Below, piece by piece: positions 44,610-54,541 of a stretch of 64,000 nt of DNA. The position numbers were made by a program, and so were the translations under genes. Below the pieces are notes generated by a model. It saw only the letters and a program-made list of their open reading frames with translations, was not told where the DNA came from and did no database searches. The first letter of the stretch is position 1. Each line of letters opens with the position of its first letter. Source of the DNA: Lunatimonas sp. (lineage in GTDB: Bacteria > Bacteroidota > Bacteroidia > Cytophagales > Cyclobacteriaceae); assembly GCF_020832325.1 (NCBI RefSeq), contig NZ_JAFIEU010000029.1, forward strand, positions 1 through 64,000. The letters run 5' to 3'.

Positions 44610-45452
44610 GTGGCACTGGATCAATACAAAGACGACGAGGAAGAAGAGGGCATGTCCTTCTTGGACCACCTGGAGCAGCTTCGCTGGCACCTGCTTCGGT
44701 CTATTTCGGCCATCCTTATCTTTATGGTGGCCGCATTTCTATCCAAAAGTTTTGTGTTTGGGATAGTCATCTTAGGTCCATCCAAGATTGACTTCATCAC
44801 TTACCGGGTACTATGCCAAATCTCTGACGCATTGTCCATACCAGCCCTGTGCATACAGGAGCTGCCCTTTATCATTCAGAGCCGGCAGATGACCGGGCAG
44901 TTTTCGATGCACATCACCTCCAGTCTGATAGTGGGGCTTATTGTAGCTTTTCCCTATGTATTTTGGGAAGTGTGGAGGTTTATCTCTCCGGGTCTCTACG
45001 ACAAAGAACGAAATGCCGCCCGTGGAGCCGTGTTCTTCGTAAGCTTGCTGTTTTTCATGGGCGCTGCTTTTGGGTACTTTATCCTCGCCCCACTTTCTAT
45101 CAATTTCCTATCGAACTACCAACTGGATCCATCCATTGCCAACGAGTTTGACATCACCTCGTATATTTCAACCCTAGCCATGTTGGTGCTGGCGTCGGCG
45201 GTGATGTTCCAATTGCCGATCGTAATTTACTTTCTGACCAAGGCAGGCTTGGTGAGCTCTGTTCTACTCAAAACCTACCGCAGGCATGCTATCGTAGGTA
45301 TCCTTGTGGTATCTGCCTTGATCACTCCACCGGACGTCATTAGTCAGATTCTGATTGCGATGCCCATATTGGTACTGTATGAGGCGGGCATATTTATCGC
45401 CAAGCGACTGGAGCGTCAGCAGCGGGAAGAAGAACTGAAAAACGATTATTAA
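44610..45452 (+). CDS. tatC: Twin-arginine translocase TatC
   Basis: 280 aa with a GTG start at 44610 and six TM helices. Family signatures: FLDHLEQLRWHLLRSI (17-32), FPYVFWEVWRFISPGLYDKE with the conserved Phe/Glu, and a long periplasmic loop. TatC recognises the twin-Arg signal. No tatA/B gene is adjacent. It begins 17 bp after glyA and ends 8 bp before rpiB. Confidence 0.95.
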   Translation: MALDQYKDDEEEEGMSFLDHLEQLRWHLLRSISAILIFMVAAFLSKSFVFGIVILGPSKIDFITYRVLCQISDALSIPALCIQELPFIIQSRQMTGQFSMHITSSLIVGLIVAFPYVFWEVWRFISPGLYDKERNAARGAVFFVSLLFFMGAAFGYFILAPLSINFLSNYQLDPSIANEFDITSYISTLAMLVLASAVMFQLPIVIYFLTKAGLVSSVLLKTYRRHAIVGILVVSALITPPDVISQILIAMPILVLYEAGIFIAKRLERQQREEELKNDY

Positions 45453-45460
45453 CTTCCATC

Positions 45461-45895
45461 ATGTCTGAAATCATAGCCATAGGCGGCGATCATGCCGGAT
45501 TTGAATACAAGCAGCGACTCATTGAAGTCCTCGAAAAAAAAGGGTACCAGCTTCGGGATTTTGGACCCAGTTCCGATGCTTCGGTGGACTATCCCGACTA
45601 TATTCACCCGCTTTGCAACAGCATAGAGGCTGGACAGCACCAACGCGGCATCATCATCTGCGGCAGCGGAAACGGCGTAGCGATCACCGCAAACAAACAC
45701 CAAGGGATTCGAGCGGCCATTTGTTGGAACGAAGACTTGGCCGCCCTGTCCCGTCAGCACAACGACGCCAATCTCATCTCCATCCCGGCTCGATTTGTAG
45801 CATTTGATCTGGTCGTCCGAATGGTAGAAATTTTCCTGACGACGGACTTTGAAGGAGGGCGGCATGCCACCCGGGTGAATAAGATCCCCTGTTAA
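45461..45895 (+). CDS. rpiB: Ribose-5-phosphate isomerase B
   Basis: 144 aa. GGDHAGFEYKQRLIEVLEKK start, catalytic region IIICGSGNGVAITANKHQGI (about 64-83; Cys and the GSGNG phosphate loop), and a C-terminal helix. Isomerises ribose 5-phosphate and ribulose 5-phosphate in the pentose phosphate pathway. Last of the glyA-tatC-rpiB group. Confidence 0.95.
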   Translation: MSEIIAIGGDHAGFEYKQRLIEVLEKKGYQLRDFGPSSDASVDYPDYIHPLCNSIEAGQHQRGIIICGSGNGVAITANKHQGIRAAICWNEDLAALSRQHNDANLISIPARFVAFDLVVRMVEIFLTTDFEGGRHATRVNKIPC

Positions 45896-45926
45896 CGCTG
45901 CAAGCTATCGAATAAACATCCTACGA

Positions 45927-45961
45927 GAGGCCGCTTCCTGAAACGGCCTCTTTATTTTTTT
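45927..45961. terminator. Bidirectional terminator after rpiB
   Basis: Arms GAGGCCG / CGGCCTC with T-rich tract on the plus side. The convergent membrane-protein gene ends beside it. Confidence 0.8.
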
Positions 45962-47352
45962 AACCGGTACCGAAGTTCCCCATCCAGTTCATAGAGCGCT
46001 TTAATTTGAGGGAAATAAGGCAGTAATTCGCCAAAGATCCCCTCTTCATCGATTACCCATTCGGGCCTTTCCTCTATAAAAAAGCGGTTGATCTTCGCCA
46101 TGCTTTCAAAGCTTCCCCTGTCAGAAAGGTAGGGCTTGGCCATGGCAAAGTTCAGATAGGGAGTGGCCAAGGAAGCATGACGGTAATACCCCAGATCCCT
46201 ACCCAATACCAGCACGGACGCCCCTTGGGTGAATTCGTATGCTGGCCCGTCCTTGACGGCATATTCGTAGAAAGTCGGGTCGTTTTGTTTGTAAAACAAC
46301 CAGCTAATTCCTATAAACGGCGTACCCAAAAACAGCACATAAAAAAGCATCGATTGTAGAAAGGGCTTACGAATAGACACCAAATAATGAACGGTATAGA
46401 AGGTAAATACCGGTATGAGCCCCAAGAATTGGTATCCAATCGTACGATTGGCCAAGAAAACGGTGAAGGAGGCGCATACCAGGTACAAGATCATCAACTG
46501 ATTTTGCTTTTGCTGGTTGATGTAGAGTTTTTTGACCAGCAGGATAGCAAAGAAACCCAACGTAGAAAGCAGCAGGGGCAGAAAAAAAACAAAAGCCAAT
46601 TCACCTAAGCTGGTATGAACCAGCCCGTCGATTTTGCGCGAGGCCAGTACAAATTCGACAAAAAACTCCTCCAACCCATCAATCCAGAAAAAATACACCG
46701 CCACCAGCGCAAAAGGTAAGAGGTAAGCTGTAACGGATAAAAGCAGTTGCTGAAAGTTAAATCCCCCGATGACGATACCAAACAGCACCATCAGAGGCAG
46801 AAATACCACCAAGGGAAAGTGAAAGCACAGGGCGATCCCGCCAAACAGGCCCAGCAACAGGATAGACTCCGTGGAATTCTTATTCACCGCGGTCTGTGAA
46901 AACAACTGCCCAAAAGCCAACAAGATAAACGTATTGCCCAGCAGGCTGGGGGAAAGAATCAGGAAATCATAAGACAAATGAAAAAACAACAGCATAACAA
47001 TTGCCGGCAGGTAAGTGTTCTCCTTGTAGGTTTTGAAACGGATAAAGAGAACATTGAGGTACAATACCTGAAAGAAGATCACCATGGCTGCTAACAGGTG
47101 GTGCGCAGCGGGAGACCTGCCAAAAAGCACATGCAGCAGCCCGTAGGTAAGGGCGGAAAAAGGACCTGTATCATCCATGATCCCTCCATACATCGGGAAC
47201 CCATCTGCGATGCGCTCTCCAATAATCAGCCATACCATTTCAGGTTGGATCAGGGGCATACCGATCAGGTAGTAAGGCACCCTAAAAAGCCCTAGGAACA
47301 GCAGGATTCCAACCAGCCTAAATGGATCATTTAATTTGAAAAATTGCAGCAA
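45952..47352 (-). CDS. Polytopic membrane protein (GT-C glycosyltransferase-like?)
   Basis: 466 aa with about 11-12 hydrophobic helices and a final soluble part. Two features recall GT-C-like enzymes: a periplasmic loop with MYGGIMDDTGPFSALTYGLL (about 54-73; Asp-Asp) and an EFTQGASVLVLGRDLGYYRH-type C-terminal segment. No recognised catalytic motif beyond that. Diverges from rbfA. Homologues are limited to Bacteroidota to my knowledge; function unknown. Confidence 0.5.
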   Translation of the reverse strand: MLQFFKLNDPFRLVGILLFLGLFRVPYYLIGMPLIQPEMVWLIIGERIADGFPMYGGIMDDTGPFSALTYGLLHVLFGRSPAAHHLLAAMVIFFQVLYLNVLFIRFKTYKENTYLPAIVMLLFFHLSYDFLILSPSLLGNTFILLAFGQLFSQTAVNKNSTESILLLGLFGGIALCFHFPLVVFLPLMVLFGIVIGGFNFQQLLLSVTAYLLPFALVAVYFFWIDGLEEFFVEFVLASRKIDGLVHTSLGELAFVFFLPLLLSTLGFFAILLVKKLYINQQKQNQLMILYLVCASFTVFLANRTIGYQFLGLIPVFTFYTVHYLVSIRKPFLQSMLFYVLFLGTPFIGISWLFYKQNDPTFYEYAVKDGPAYEFTQGASVLVLGRDLGYYRHASLATPYLNFAMAKPYLSDRGSFESMAKINRFFIEERPEWVIDEEGIFGELLPYFPQIKALYELDGELRYRLKK

Positions 47353-47409
47353 GGGAACCGTATGGTTGATTTGAAGGATACGAAATTAAGCGTTAAGGAT
47401 ATAATTCAC

Positions 47410-47417
47410 TAAATTTG
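47410..47417 (+). promoter_or_regulatory. Candidate -7 element of rbfA
   Basis: TAAATTTG matches TAnnTTTG, 17 bp before the rbfA ATG; the -33 element is not clear. Confidence 0.4.
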
Positions 47418-47433
47418 TCCTAACTTTATTATC

Positions 47434-47826
47434 ATGGAAAGCAAAAGACAGTTGAAGTACTCAAAACTTATCCAAAAAGAGCTGGGGGATATTTTTCAGC
47501 GGGAATCCCGGTCCCTGATCGGAAACGCCATGGTGACGGTGACCAGGGTACAGATGAGCCCTGATTTGAGCGTAGCCAAGGTGTACCTGAGCTTTCTCAA
47601 TGCCGACAACCAAGTGCTTTTTGACAAGATCAATTCGGCAAAAAAATCGATCCGGGGTGGTTTGGGAAAGCGGATCGGTAAGTCTGTCCGCATCACGCCA
47701 GAGATTGCTTTTTTCTTGGATGAATCCGCAGCCTACGCCCAACATATGGATGGGGTGATTTCCAAACTGGACATCCCCGAGGCCTCGGACGAGGACGAGG
47801 ACGATGAGGAAGAAGAAGAAGCATAA
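47434..47826 (+). CDS. rbfA: Ribosome-binding factor A
   Basis: 130 aa. RbfA pattern: LIQKELGDIFQRE at the N-terminus, VTVTRVQMSPDLSVAKVYLS (about 29-48) and a KSVRITPEIAFFLDES segment, then an acidic tail (EDEDDEEEEEA). Matures 16S rRNA in the 30S subunit. The FtsX-type gene follows in 25 bp. Confidence 0.95.
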   Translation: MESKRQLKYSKLIQKELGDIFQRESRSLIGNAMVTVTRVQMSPDLSVAKVYLSFLNADNQVLFDKINSAKKSIRGGLGKRIGKSVRITPEIAFFLDESAAYAQHMDGVISKLDIPEASDEDEDDEEEEEA

Positions 47827-47850
47827 CCAAGGTCTTATTGTACAAAGCAT

Positions 47851-49074
47851 TTGAATCTCTCCTTCTTCATAGCGGCCAGGTACTTCCGGAGTAAAAAGAA
47901 ACGGAACTTCATCACGGTACTCTCCCGGATCTCCATGATAGGAGTCGCCGTGGGCACCATGGCGTTGGTCATCGTGCTATCGGTGTTCAACGGGCTGGAG
48001 GATCTCATCAAAAGCCTGTATGCGTCCTTTGACGCGGAGTTAAAAGTCGAAGCCAGCAGGGGTAAGTCCTTTGAGGTAACCGAGGAATGGCTGGAAAGCA
48101 TCCGCCAAACGCCGGGCGTGGAAGTGCTCACCGAGGTGATTGAAGACAATGCGCTGTTCCGCTTCGGCGAAAACCAACTGGTAGCCACCATCAAGGGCGT
48201 ATCGGACAATTTCCTCGAGCAAGGGAGATTTGAAAAAGGCCTATTTGCCGGAGAAATGTCCCTCGGAACGGATACCAAGCCTTTTGCGCTGGTAGGAAGA
48301 GGCGTTTCCTACTACCTATTGATCGACTTGGAAAACGAATTTGACCTCTTGCAGGCCTATTACCCCAAAGCGCCGCGCGCAGGCAGCATCGACCCTAGCA
48401 GCATGTATAACCGGGAAATGCTGCGCCCTGTGGGAATTTTCAGCATTGAAAAACAGTTTGACGACGAATACATCATCGTGCCTCTGGACTTTGCTCGGCG
48501 CCTGATGAACTACGGCGACAAGCGGACGGCCCTGGAGCTCAAGGTGAGTCCCGGCTACGATATCAAGAAAGTAAAGCGTACGCTCCGCACCCAGCTTGGC
48601 GAGGAGTTTACTGTCAAAGACACCGACGAGCAGCACGCTAGTTTGCTCATGACCATCCGATTGGAAAAACTCTTTGTATTTATTACCCTCACTTTTATCC
48701 TAGCCGTGGCCTCGTTCAATATTTTCTTTTCCCTTAGTATGTTGGCCATCGAAAAGAAGAAAGACATTGCGGTCCTCTTTGCGATGGGGGCTACCCGTAA
48801 ATTGATCAAAACCATTTATATAAAAGAAGGCGCTATCATCGCTCTGTCCGGTGCGCTGATCGGGCTGGTGGTGGGTTTTGTGGTCTGCTGGCTACAGGAC
48901 ACCTTTGGTATCGTGTCCCTTGGCGTCACCTCCTCTGTCGTAGACAGCTACCCCGTAAAGATGCAGCTCAGCGATTTTTTGTTTACCAGCCTGAGCGTGA
49001 TCATCATTACCTTTTTGGCCTCCTACAGGCCGGCACTGATCGCCTCTAAGGTCCGCACAGTGGACCACCTCTAG
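47851..49074 (+). CDS. FtsX-type ABC transporter permease (LolC/E-like)
   Basis: 407 aa, starts with TTG at 47851 (no in-frame ATG or GTG upstream fits). One TM near the N-terminus, a MacB_PCD-type periplasmic domain (about 45-240), then three TM helices with the FtsX pattern (FITLTFILAVASFNIFFSLS and a KKKDIAVLFAMGATRKLIKT stretch). Works with an ATPase encoded elsewhere in lipoprotein release or envelope export. Its gene begins 25 bp after rbfA. Confidence 0.85.
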   Translation: MNLSFFIAARYFRSKKKRNFITVLSRISMIGVAVGTMALVIVLSVFNGLEDLIKSLYASFDAELKVEASRGKSFEVTEEWLESIRQTPGVEVLTEVIEDNALFRFGENQLVATIKGVSDNFLEQGRFEKGLFAGEMSLGTDTKPFALVGRGVSYYLLIDLENEFDLLQAYYPKAPRAGSIDPSSMYNREMLRPVGIFSIEKQFDDEYIIVPLDFARRLMNYGDKRTALELKVSPGYDIKKVKRTLRTQLGEEFTVKDTDEQHASLLMTIRLEKLFVFITLTFILAVASFNIFFSLSMLAIEKKKDIAVLFAMGATRKLIKTIYIKEGAIIALSGALIGLVVGFVVCWLQDTFGIVSLGVTSSVVDSYPVKMQLSDFLFTSLSVIIITFLASYRPALIASKVRTVDHL

Positions 49075-49188
49075 TGCCAAATAATACCCCCGGCATGGAG
49101 GAATGTTTAATTTATTATGTAATTTGCAAACTGGTTAATTTCGAGAATCCGTGATTTTTTCAGATTCTGACCGTAATAGCACATTATC

Positions 49189-52125
49189 ATGAAAGTTTCT
49201 GCTGAAAAGCCGTTCAAGATTATTTACGCCCTCTTCAACCACGAATTCCTGGGAATTCTGTTTGAATCCTATGCGGTACAGTTGGATGAAAAGGGGCGGC
49301 TTTCGTTTGCCTACCAGAACATTTCCTATCAAAATGCAGCGGAATTTGCCAATGAACTGGACGAGGCAGATTACGAACTCATCCGCCTGATGGACAGCAT
49401 GCAGCAGGAAGCCATAGTCAAAAAATTCAATAGCAAAAACGTCAAACCCAAAGATTTCCTGCGTAAGATTTACGAAGAGCAACCGCAGAGCGCCTATAGC
49501 AAAGAAACCCAAAAACTCATTGAAAATCGACTGGAAATCACCCGGGCGAAGATCCTAAACCTTCTGGGAGGTAAACGGCTTTTTGAAACCGGTAGCGATG
49601 GAAACCCCGCGTGGAAGGAGATTGAAATCCTCCCTGAAAAAGCCACGGTCCTATTCCACTTTCGCCGAAACGAAGAAAACACACACTACTTTCCCACGCT
49701 GAAATACGGCGATGAAAAGCTGGACTGGCAATACCGTGGTGGCTTCCTCATCTGCAAGGAACCTGCGTGGCTGGTGGTAAATGGCAAACTCTACAGCTTT
49801 GAGAAAAACGTGGATGGAAAGAAGCTAGCCCCTTTCCTGAATAAGAAATTTATCGTAATCCCCCGAAAGATGGAGGAGGACTACTACCGCAAGTTCGTCA
49901 CCCAGCTGGTAGCCTCGTTTGATGTATTTGCAAAGGGTTTCGATATTAAGGTTGACCGATCCAAACCGGATCCGCAACTGATACTTAGCGACCTACCTGG
50001 AAGCCCAACCACCGATCTGTTTGGAAAGAAAATCGAGGTGGAAGACGAAGAGAAGCTGGTTTTTGACCTGCGTTTTCAATATGGGTCAAATTCCTACCGG
50101 GCAGATCAGCTGACCACGACCAACGTAGCCTTGGAAAAACAGGGCGATGAATACACCTTTCACAAGATCATTCGGAACCTAGTAGTGGAAGCAGACATCT
50201 GTGAATTTTTCAAAAGCCGGGGCCTGTCGTTCCGCAACGGAAAGATCGCGATGTCCAAACGGGTGGCTTACGAATGGGTGCTCGTTCATAAAGAATCCAT
50301 GGACGAACTGGGCATCACCCTGATACAGTCCAATACAGATAAGAATAAGCGCTACTTTATCGGCAAAACCAACATCTCCATTCGTATTTCAGAAAAAATA
50401 GATTGGTTTGACGTAGAAGCCATGGTCACTTTTGGCGACTACGAGATCCCGTTTAAGAAATTCCGGAAAATGCTGCTCAATGGGCGCACGGAGATCGAAC
50501 TGCCCAATAAGGAAATCGCCATTATCCCCAAATCTTGGTTTGCTAATTACGGGGAGATTTTTTCCTTCATGGAAGAAGAGGAAGCCAATGCTGGCAATCT
50601 GAAACTAAAAAAACATCACATAGCCTTGGCCCAGGAGCTTCAAAAATCCAACTTGGTGAAACTGTCACTGGGCGAACGACTGGCCAGACTCAAAGATTTC
50701 ACCGAGTTTGAAGACTACGAACTTTCACGGTATTTCAAAGGCAAGCTGAGACCCTACCAGAAAGCAGGGTACAACTGGCTTCGCTTCCTGAACGAATACC
50801 AGTTTGGTGGCTGCCTGGCCGACGACATGGGTCTGGGCAAGACGGTACAGACCCTAGCCCTACTGGCCCACCAAAAGGAATTTTCCGAAGGCTCTACCTC
50901 CCTGCTTGTGATGCCCACCTCCCTGATATACAACTGGGAGTTGGAAGCCCGCAAATTTACCCCTAAACTCAAGATTCTGGTATACACAGGGAGTCAACGG
51001 GTAAAGGACGTGGAGCAGTTTAGCCGGTACGACCTGGTGCTTACCTCTTACGGCATCACCCGCATTGACATCGATATCCTACAGGGCTTTCTGTTCAACT
51101 ACGTAATCCTGGATGAATCACAGGCAATCAAAAACCCTGAAAGCATTATATCGAAATCTGTGATTCAGCTTAAAAGCCATTACAGACTGATACTCACCGG
51201 TACACCCGTGGAAAACGGCACCATGGACCTTTGGTCTCAGGTAAACTTTATAAATCCCGGCCTGCTGGGATCGAGAGGCAGCTTCAAAAAACAGTTTCTA
51301 CTGCCCATAGAGAAAAAAGGAGACATGGATAAGACCCAGAAACTCCAAGCCATGATCAAGCCGTTCATTTTACGCAGACTCAAAACGCAGGTAGCCACAG
51401 ACCTTCCGGAAAAGGTAGTGAACGTCAAGTACTCCACCATGTCGAAAGATCAGGCTAAAATTTACGAGGAGACCAAAGAGTATTACCGGGAAAAGATCAT
51501 GGACGAAACATCGCTTCCCGGTTTTTCCAGAAATTCCTTTACCCTGCTTCGTGGGCTGACCCAACTGCGACAGATCGCCAACCATCCTAAGCTGACCGAC
51601 GAAGGCTATATCGGAGACTCCGGCAAATTGGAGGACATCACCCACATGATCGCTTCCACGGCCAGTGAAGGACACAAGGTTCTGATTTTTAGCCAATTTG
51701 TAAAACACCTTACCATTATCCGGGAGGTCTTGGACAAAGCGCATATTCAATACGCCTATTTGGATGGCAGCACCAAGGACCGACAGGCACAGGTGACTTC
51801 CTTTCAGCAGAACGAGGATATCAAGGTGTTTCTCATCTCCCTCAAGGCTGGCGGCGTGGGGCTCAACCTAACCAAAGCGGAATACGTGTTCCTGTTGGAT
51901 CCTTGGTGGAACCCTGCCGTGGAAGCGCAGGCAATAGACCGGGCACATCGCATCGGGCAGGAAAACAAGGTGATCATCTACAAATTCATCACCAAAGACT
52001 CCGTGGAGGAAAAAATCATGGCCCTTCAAGAGCGAAAGATGGCCCTGGCGGGTGAACTGATCCACACGGAAGAGAGCTTCATCAAAAGCCTTAACAGCGA
52101 GGATATTTCCGCGCTACTATCCTAA
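49189..52125 (+). CDS. SNF2-family DNA-dependent ATPase
   Basis: 978 aa. A ~500-residue N-terminal region typical of bacterial SNF2 proteins, then helicase lobes: motif I DDMGLGKT (545-552), motif II DESQ (642-645), motif III TGTPVENG, and motif VI QAIDRAHRIGQ. Bacterial SNF2 proteins remodel protein-DNA complexes; some act in defence systems but this one is a lone, widely conserved type in core surroundings (PurU, RbfA). Confidence 0.9.
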   Translation: MKVSAEKPFKIIYALFNHEFLGILFESYAVQLDEKGRLSFAYQNISYQNAAEFANELDEADYELIRLMDSMQQEAIVKKFNSKNVKPKDFLRKIYEEQPQSAYSKETQKLIENRLEITRAKILNLLGGKRLFETGSDGNPAWKEIEILPEKATVLFHFRRNEENTHYFPTLKYGDEKLDWQYRGGFLICKEPAWLVVNGKLYSFEKNVDGKKLAPFLNKKFIVIPRKMEEDYYRKFVTQLVASFDVFAKGFDIKVDRSKPDPQLILSDLPGSPTTDLFGKKIEVEDEEKLVFDLRFQYGSNSYRADQLTTTNVALEKQGDEYTFHKIIRNLVVEADICEFFKSRGLSFRNGKIAMSKRVAYEWVLVHKESMDELGITLIQSNTDKNKRYFIGKTNISIRISEKIDWFDVEAMVTFGDYEIPFKKFRKMLLNGRTEIELPNKEIAIIPKSWFANYGEIFSFMEEEEANAGNLKLKKHHIALAQELQKSNLVKLSLGERLARLKDFTEFEDYELSRYFKGKLRPYQKAGYNWLRFLNEYQFGGCLADDMGLGKTVQTLALLAHQKEFSEGSTSLLVMPTSLIYNWELEARKFTPKLKILVYTGSQRVKDVEQFSRYDLVLTSYGITRIDIDILQGFLFNYVILDESQAIKNPESIISKSVIQLKSHYRLILTGTPVENGTMDLWSQVNFINPGLLGSRGSFKKQFLLPIEKKGDMDKTQKLQAMIKPFILRRLKTQVATDLPEKVVNVKYSTMSKDQAKIYEETKEYYREKIMDETSLPGFSRNSFTLLRGLTQLRQIANHPKLTDEGYIGDSGKLEDITHMIASTASEGHKVLIFSQFVKHLTIIREVLDKAHIQYAYLDGSTKDRQAQVTSFQQNEDIKVFLISLKAGGVGLNLTKAEYVFLLDPWWNPAVEAQAIDRAHRIGQENKVIIYKFITKDSVEEKIMALQERKMALAGELIHTEESFIKSLNSEDISALLS

Positions 52126-52148
52126 TATTCCTATCCAACGAATAATCC

Positions 52149-53003
52149 ATGCAAACAGCGATTATGATCATTCAGTGCAGAGACGACAAGGGAATCGTCG
52201 CTGCGGTATCGGATTTCCTATTCAGATACAATGGCAACATCATCGAAGTGGACCAACACATAGACGAAGAGATCGGTGACTTCTTCATGAGGGCCGAATG
52301 GGAATTGGAAAGCTTTGCCATACCAAAAGATCGGATATCCCAAGTGTTCCACGAAGAAGTCGGAAAGCAGTTTTCCATGAATTGTTCGCTGGAGTTCAAT
52401 ACCCCAAAGCCACGGATGGCTATTTTTGTTTCCAAGCTATCGCATTGCCTCTTTGATATCCTCAGCAGGTACTACTCGGGGCAGTTTCAGGTAGAAATTC
52501 CCCTGATCATCTCCAACCACACCGACTTGAAACGGGTGGTGAAGGGATTTGGCATTCCGTTTTATCACCTGCCAATCACCAAAGAAAACAAGCAGGAGCA
52601 GGAACAGAAACAACTCGAACTATTGGAGGAACATCAGGTAGACTTCGTGGTGCTGGCCAGGTACATGCAGATCCTGAGCGGGGAATTTATCCGCAACTAC
52701 CCCAATCGCATCATCAACATTCATCATTCCTTCTTACCGGCATTTGTGGGTGCTAAGCCCTACCACGCTGCGCATAAACGAGGAGTAAAAATCATCGGTG
52801 CCACCGCCCACTATGTGACCGAAGAACTGGATGCAGGACCTATCATCGAGCAGGATGTGGCCCGTGTGAGGCACCACAACACCGTAGAAGAGATGGTTCA
52901 GATGGGCCAAGATGTGGAAAAGGTAGTACTCTCAAGAGCGATCAAATACCACCTGGCCCGCAAGATCCAAGTGGTCGGCAATCGCACCATCATCTTTAAC
53001 TAA
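52149..53003 (+). CDS. purU: Formyltetrahydrofolate deformylase
   Basis: 284 aa. N-terminal ACT domain (1-80, CRDDKGIVAAVSDFLF), C-terminal formyl-transferase-type domain with NIHHSFLPAFVGAKPYHAAH and TAHYVTEELDAGPIIEQD. Releases formate from 10-formyl-THF, linked to glycine/one-carbon metabolism like GlyA in this window. Confidence 0.96.
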   Translation: MQTAIMIIQCRDDKGIVAAVSDFLFRYNGNIIEVDQHIDEEIGDFFMRAEWELESFAIPKDRISQVFHEEVGKQFSMNCSLEFNTPKPRMAIFVSKLSHCLFDILSRYYSGQFQVEIPLIISNHTDLKRVVKGFGIPFYHLPITKENKQEQEQKQLELLEEHQVDFVVLARYMQILSGEFIRNYPNRIINIHHSFLPAFVGAKPYHAAHKRGVKIIGATAHYVTEELDAGPIIEQDVARVRHHNTVEEMVQMGQDVEKVVLSRAIKYHLARKIQVVGNRTIIFN

Positions 53004-53059
53004 ATAGATCGTCCCCTATTTGCCCCAAAACACTTTCTGACTGCTGAGGTTGTATCACC

Positions 53060-54541
53060 ATGAGCAAAAAAGCCATCATTATCGGATCCGGAATAGCCGG
53101 ATTGGCAGCTGCCGTAAGACTAAGAAACCTGGGGTATGCCGTGGAGGTGTTTGAAGCCAATGCCTATCCGGGTGGGAAACTCTCCGAAATTCAGCTCGGA
53201 GGCTACCGTTTCGATGCCGGGCCTTCACTCTTTACCCTACCCGAACAGGTTGAAGAACTCTTTCAGCTTTCCGGAAGGGAGCCCAAAGATCATTTCGAGT
53301 ATGTGCGATTGCCTGTGCTTTGTCAGTATTTCTGGGAAGATGGCACTCGGCTAACGGCCCATGCCGAACCGGAAATGTTTGCTCGGGAAGTGGAAGAAAA
53401 ACTGGGCGAACCAGCAATAAACGTACGGCAGTCCCTTGAGAGGTCCGCTTACATGTACCGACACCTAGCCCCCTTGTTCATGCACCGATCCCTGCACCGC
53501 TGGAAAACATGGATCAACCGCAAGGCAATGGCCTCTTACTTGAGAATGGGTAAGCTGGGCATATTTGGTACCATGAATGGGGCCAACCAAAAACAGTTTC
53601 GCAACCCTAAGCTGGTGCAACTCTTCAACCGATACGCCACCTACAACGGATCCGATCCCTACCAAACCCCCGCCACCCTAAACATCATCCCCCACCTGGA
53701 ATACAATATTGGCGCCTTCTTTCCCAAAAAAGGCATGCACGATATCACGTTGAGCATCTACCAGCTAGCAAAGGAGCTGGGCGTGGATTTTCATTTTAAT
53801 CAAAAAGTGGACAAAATCCGGGTAGAAGAGGGAAAGGCTGTGGGGATACAGATCGGAGACCAAGCCCACAGCGCAGACTTAGTAGTTAATAACATGGACA
53901 TGGTCAATGCCTACCGGAACCTTCTTACCGACCAAAAACAACCGAAATACCTCCTCAAACAACCCAAATCAAGCTCAGCGCTGATATTTTATTGGGGCAT
54001 AAAAAAATCCTTTCCCGAGCTGGACCTGCACAATATCTTTTTCAGCGAGGATTACCAAGCGGAATTTTCCCACATTTTCCAACGGGGCAGTATCTACCAC
54101 GACCCAACGGTATATATCAACATCACCTCAGTATACAAGTCTGATGACGCTCCAGAGGGGGGCATGAACTGGTTTACCATGATCAATACGCCCAATAACC
54201 AAGGACAGGACTGGGAAAAACTGATCTCCGACGCGCGAAAAAGCATTATTCAAAAGGTAAACCGTATCCTGAACACCAACCTAGAGCCCCTTATTGAAGT
54301 GGAAGAGGTACTGGACCCAAGGACCATCGAATCCAAGACCTCCAGTTCGCAAGGCGCCCTCTACGGCAATAGCTCCAATAACCGATACGCCGCGTTTCTG
54401 CGCCATGCCAATGATTCCTCAGACATCGATCAGTTGTATTTTTGCGGAGGGAGTGTACACCCTGGAGGCGGCATACCCCTTAGCCTCCTATCGGCAAAAA
54501 TCATGACAGAAATGATCCTTGAAAAGCAGGTTATGGACTGA
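53060..54541 (+). CDS. CrtI/CrtD-type carotenoid desaturase
   Basis: 493 aa. FAD-binding GSGIAGLAAAVRLRNLGY (8-25), FEANAYPGGKLSEIQLGGYR (33-52) and DAGPSLFTLPEQVEELF, and a C-terminal GSVHPGGGIPLSLLS motif common to all CrtI-like enzymes. The EANAYPGGK pattern is nearer to 1-hydroxycarotenoid 3,4-desaturase (CrtD) than to phytoene desaturase. No other carotenoid gene is in the window. Its end overlaps the end of the mltF gene by 11 bp. Confidence 0.85.
   Translation: MSKKAIIIGSGIAGLAAAVRLRNLGYAVEVFEANAYPGGKLSEIQLGGYRFDAGPSLFTLPEQVEELFQLSGREPKDHFEYVRLPVLCQYFWEDGTRLTAHAEPEMFAREVEEKLGEPAINVRQSLERSAYMYRHLAPLFMHRSLHRWKTWINRKAMASYLRMGKLGIFGTMNGANQKQFRNPKLVQLFNRYATYNGSDPYQTPATLNIIPHLEYNIGAFFPKKGMHDITLSIYQLAKELGVDFHFNQKVDKIRVEEGKAVGIQIGDQAHSADLVVNNMDMVNAYRNLLTDQKQPKYLLKQPKSSSALIFYWGIKKSFPELDLHNIFFSEDYQAEFSHIFQRGSIYHDPTVYINITSVYKSDDAPEGGMNWFTMINTPNNQGQDWEKLISDARKSIIQKVNRILNTNLEPLIEVEEVLDPRTIESKTSSSQGALYGNSSNNRYAAFLRHANDSSDIDQLYFCGGSVHPGGGIPLSLLSAKIMTEMILEKQVMD

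Noticed and set aside
49189-52125. SNF2 helicase as part of a defence system
   Set aside because: Surrounded by core genes and lacking DISARM- or other defence partners; a housekeeping-type bacterial SNF2.
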